A stretch of 64,000 bases of DNA, from positions 1 through 64,000 of the forward strand of contig JANWWC010000002.1 of NCBI GenBank assembly GCA_025056215.1, given 5' to 3'. Below are positions 61,174-64,000 of this stretch, in pieces. The notes under the pieces are model-generated. The model was not told the DNA's origin, did no database searches, and was given only the letters and a program-made list of their open reading frames with translations. The DNA comes from Cytophagales bacterium (GTDB taxonomy: Bacteria > Bacteroidota > Bacteroidia > Cytophagales > Flammeovirgaceae). The translations under genes were made by a program, and so were the position numbers. Within the stretch, counting starts at the first letter, position 1, and each line of letters begins with the position of its first letter.

Positions 61174-64000
61174 ATGATTGAAAGCGCTTTTTTTCAAAAA
61201 CTCGCCTCTCAATTAGAAGGCGAGCTCTATTACGACCAAACCATGCGTCTTCTTTACGCTACTGATGGCTCCCATTATAGAGAACTCCCATGCGCAGTAG
61301 CTATCCCCAAAACTGAAAGCGACATTCAAAAACTCATCTCATTTGCCCAACATCACAAATTAGGAATTATTCCTCGCACTGCAGGAACTTCATTAGCTGG
61401 ACAAGTGGTAGGAAATGGGATTGTAGTAGATGTTTCTAAATATTTTAATAAAATACTAGAAATAAATCCTGAAGAAAATTATGTACGCGTTCAGCCGGGA
61501 GTAGTACGCGATCATCTAAATCATTTTTTGGCACCTTATGGAAAATTTTTTGGTCCTGAGACTTCTACCGCTAACCGCGCTATGATTGGCGGAATGGTCG
61601 GAAATAACTCTTGCGGCGCTGGCTCCATCGTATACGGCTCTACACGAGATCATTTGCTAGAAGTACGCGGCTTTTTGAGCGATGGTAGTGAAGTCATTTT
61701 TAAAGCCATTTCTGACAAAGAATTTTGGGAAAAGACGCGTTTAAACACCTTAGAAGGAAAAATATATAATTTTATAGCAAACATACTTTCTGACCCTCAT
61801 CATCAAAAACAAATCAGAGAAAATTATCCCAAGCCAAGCATTCCAAGAAGAAATACGGGATATGCACTCGATTTATTATTAGAAACTTCTCCTTTTACGC
61901 AAGGAAAAGAACCTTTCAATTTTTGCAAACTTATTGCTGGTTCGGAAGGTACGCTGATGTTTGTTACAGAAATCAAACTCCATATTAACGACTTACCTCC
62001 TAAGCACAAATGTCTGATTTGCGTGCATACTCATAGCGTCGTAGAAGCTATGCGCGCAAATATCGTAGCAGTAAAATATAAGCCTTACGCTTCCGAACTG
62101 ATCGATAGCTTTATTTTAGAGTGTAGCAAAGTGAATAAAGAACAAGCTCAAAACAGATTTTTCTTACAAGGAGAACCGGGTGCTGTGTTAGTAGTAGAAA
62201 TTGCGTGTGAAACGGAAGAAGAACGCAATCAACGCCGAGATGCTCTCATCGCAGAACTGCAAGAACTTCATTTAGGATATGCTTATCCTGTTTTGTATGG
62301 AGAAGATATGAATAAAGTATGGAGTTTGCGAAAAGCGGGATTAGGGCTGCTCGGCAACCTTCCAGGCGACGCTAAGCCAACGGAATTGTGCGAAGATACT
62401 TGCGTAGATGTGCAAGATCTTCCACAATATATTGAAGAATTTCAAGCAATGCTCGATAAATACCATTTACAATCGGTGTATTATGCGCACGCTGGAACGG
62501 GCGAAATTCATATTAAACCTATCATTAATCTCAAAACTTCAGAAGGACAACGTTTATTTAGAAAAGTAGCCGAAGAAACTGCTAAATTGGTCAAAAAATA
62601 CAACGGTTCTCTTTCTGGAGAACACGGCGACGGGCGTTTACGCGGAGAATTTATCCCTTACATGCTCGGAGAGCACAATTACCAATTACTCAAAGCTCTC
62701 AAAAAAACTTTCGACCCTTATGGCATCATGAATCCAGGCAAAATTGTCGATACGCCTCCTATGGATAAATTCTTGCGGCACCAACCAGAGCACCGTGTAC
62801 CAGAACCCACTACTATTTTTCACTATCCAGAAGGCGGAGGAGTATTGTATTTAGCTGAAAAATGCACAGGCTCAGCGGATTGCCGAAAAACAGAAATTAC
62901 AGGTGGTACCATGTGTCCGAGTTACATGGCAACGCGCAACGAACGAGAAACTACTCGCGCTCGCGCCAACATTTTGCGAGAAATTTTGACTACATCCACT
63001 AAAATAAATCGGTTCGATAGCCAAGAAATTTATCAAGTCATGGACTTATGCTTAAGTTGTAAAGGCTGTAAAGCAGAGTGTCCCAGCAATGTAGACATAG
63101 CAAAAGCTAAAGCAGAATTTTTACAAGGCTATTACGATGCTAATGGTGTTCCTTTGAGAACTCAATTAATCGCTAATTTTTCCCTGCTCAACAAACTTGC
63201 TTCTTTTACTCCTCAATTATACAACTTTATTGTAACAAACTCTTTCACATCAAGTATTTTTAAATCAATCACAGGCTTTGCTGAACAGCGCAGCCTTCCT
63301 ACAATGTACAAAACAACTCTCAAAAATTGGTACAAAAAAAGAAAATCAAACATTTACACTACTACTAAAGGCAAGGTGTATTTATTTGCCGACGAATTTA
63401 CAAACTACAACGACACCGAAATAGGTATCAAAGCAGTAGAATTGTTAGAAAAATTAGGTTACCAAGTAATCATTCCTCATACTTTAGAAAGTGGAAGAAC
63501 ATACCTTTCTAAAGGCTTGCTTCGGAAAGCGCAATCTATTGCTATCAGAAATGTAGAACTTATGCACGGTGTTATCGATGAAAAAACGCCTCTTATTGGG
63601 GTAGAACCCTCCGCAATTCTTACTTGGCGCGATGAATATATCGACCTTATGCCCAACGAGGAAATGCGCCGAAAAGCCAAAGCGATTGCTCAAAATGTAT
63701 TTTTATTTGAAGAGTTTATCGCTCAAGAAGCTGATAAGGGCAACATCACTAAAGAATCTTTTAAAGCTCGAAAACAAATTATCAAACTACACGGTCATTG
63801 TCATCAGAAAGCGTTAGCGAGTTTAGTTCCTACTAAAAAAGCACTTCAACTCCCCGAGGGCTATGAAGTGCATTTAATCCGCTCTGGCTGTTGTGGCATG
63901 GCAGGAAGTTTTGGTTATGAAGCAGAACATTATGAAATTTCTATGAAAATAGGAGAACTTGTTCTCTTTCCAGAAATAAGAAAACTAAACGGAAGTACCA
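61174..64000 (+). CDS. D-lactate-dehydrogenase-like FAD and Fe-S fusion protein, truncated by the window edge
   Basis: An open frame from the ATG at 61174 to the window end (at least 942 codons, no stop). An FAD-binding PCMH domain (IIPRTAGTSLAGQVVGNG, TANRAMIGGMVGNNSCGAGS) is followed by the FAD-oxidase C domain (SGEHGDGRLRGEF). Then come ferredoxin-like cysteine motifs (CTGSADCRKTEITGGTMCPSY and CLSCKGCKAECPS) and a CCG-type domain (HGHCHQKAL, SGCCGMAGSFG). This is the Dld/GlcD-GlcF type fusion that oxidises D-lactate or another 2-hydroxyacid and passes electrons to quinone. The substrate is not certain. Confidence 0.93.
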   Translation, partial: MIESAFFQKLASQLEGELYYDQTMRLLYATDGSHYRELPCAVAIPKTESDIQKLISFAQHHKLGIIPRTAGTSLAGQVVGNGIVVDVSKYFNKILEINPEENYVRVQPGVVRDHLNHFLAPYGKFFGPETSTANRAMIGGMVGNNSCGAGSIVYGSTRDHLLEVRGFLSDGSEVIFKAISDKEFWEKTRLNTLEGKIYNFIANILSDPHHQKQIRENYPKPSIPRRNTGYALDLLLETSPFTQGKEPFNFCKLIAGSEGTLMFVTEIKLHINDLPPKHKCLICVHTHSVVEAMRANIVAVKYKPYASELIDSFILECSKVNKEQAQNRFFLQGEPGAVLVVEIACETEEERNQRRDALIAELQELHLGYAYPVLYGEDMNKVWSLRKAGLGLLGNLPGDAKPTELCEDTCVDVQDLPQYIEEFQAMLDKYHLQSVYYAHAGTGEIHIKPIINLKTSEGQRLFRKVAEETAKLVKKYNGSLSGEHGDGRLRGEFIPYMLGEHNYQLLKALKKTFDPYGIMNPGKIVDTPPMDKFLRHQPEHRVPEPTTIFHYPEGGGVLYLAEKCTGSADCRKTEITGGTMCPSYMATRNERETTRARANILREILTTSTKINRFDSQEIYQVMDLCLSCKGCKAECPSNVDIAKAKAEFLQGYYDANGVPLRTQLIANFSLLNKLASFTPQLYNFIVTNSFTSSIFKSITGFAEQRSLPTMYKTTLKNWYKKRKSNIYTTTKGKVYLFADEFTNYNDTEIGIKAVELLEKLGYQVIIPHTLESGRTYLSKGLLRKAQSIAIRNVELMHGVIDEKTPLIGVEPSAILTWRDEYIDLMPNEEMRRKAKAIAQNVFLFEEFIAQEADKGNITKESFKARKQIIKLHGHCHQKALASLVPTKKALQLPEGYEVHLIRSGCCGMAGSFGYEAEHYEISMKIGELVLFPEIRKLNGST

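Noticed and set aside
60970-61212. N-terminal extension of manC
   Set aside because: No homology, hydrophobic and Cys-rich by chance, and the conserved nucleotide loop begins right after the ATG at 60969.
1-64000. CRISPR arrays, insertion sequences, tRNA and rRNA genes
   Set aside because: No regularly spaced repeats, transposase frames or recognisable tRNA/rRNA sequences were found by reading.

Overview
This window is a 64 kb piece of an AT-rich chromosome from a bacterium of the phylum Bacteroidota, most likely a Cytophagales-type lineage. The assignment rests on family content: MbnP-type lipoproteins, DUF4249, DUF4783 and DUF5777 proteins, the 630-residue amidophosphoribosyltransferase, a TonB-dependent receptor with a CarboxypepD_reg-like plug extension, and many lipoproteins. 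It also rests on promoter-like TTG / TAnnTTTG elements and the lack of Shine-Dalgarno sequences. I see no tRNA, rRNA, insertion sequence, phage gene or CRISPR array.

Layout. 1-8.9 kb is core metabolism: the tail of an unidentified gene, aroE, an isolated atpG, mrp, an M20 amidohydrolase, and a minus-strand operon pdhB-yfhO-metF. 9-15.2 kb holds a lipoprotein, a CLC-type antiporter (probably the fluoride subtype), an M16-like protein without its zinc motif, a LuxE-like acyl-activating protein, menA and yicC. 15.2-20.7 kb is a sensory cluster: a SpoIIE-type phosphatase with extracellular domains, a FecR-like secreted protein and a CHASE2 membrane protein. 20.9-34.1 kb carries pdhC with two near-identical lipoyl domains, a secreted glutaredoxin-CAP fusion, purF, ileS, rlpA, a DUF3108 protein, gcvH, a second SpoIIE-type phosphatase and a DUF4783 protein.

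34.1-37.5 kb is the first of two related metal/heme loci: a small Cys-rich protein, an MbnP lipoprotein, a MauG/MbnH-type diheme peroxidase lipoprotein and an outer-membrane protein whose N-terminus is CEICGCG. Then come an RluA-type pseudouridine synthase, uspA, a TPP riboswitch controlling a TonB-dependent receptor (a probable thiamine importer), a GH88 hydrolase, an OmpA-family protein, ung, an orphan sugar-binding lipoprotein, a large secreted protein of uncertain role, two lipoproteins with overlapping divergent starts, terC, a DinB-like gene, ribH and an OmpH/Skp gene.

51.9-59.0 kb is the second, larger metal/heme locus, nine closely spaced genes on the minus strand. In transcription order they are a small Cys-rich protein, an MbnH-type diheme peroxidase, three MbnP paralogues, a cadherin-like lipoprotein ending in a c-type heme domain, a small c-heme lipoprotein, a DUF5777 beta-barrel and a YceI protein. 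The window ends with a DUF4384-like secreted protein, manC and the start of a D-lactate-dehydrogenase-like FAD/Fe-S protein that runs off the edge.

The most interesting content is the pair of MbnP/MbnH loci. In methanotrophs the diheme enzyme MbnH oxidises a tryptophan of its partner MbnP to kynurenine, creating a copper site. Here the pair occurs without methanobactin genes, is duplicated, and travels with a shared small Cys-rich family (C-x-GKCYLKKQ), c-heme lipoproteins and barrels. That suggests an envelope copper-handling or redox system made largely of lipoproteins. The role is inferred; the gene content and motifs are directly visible.
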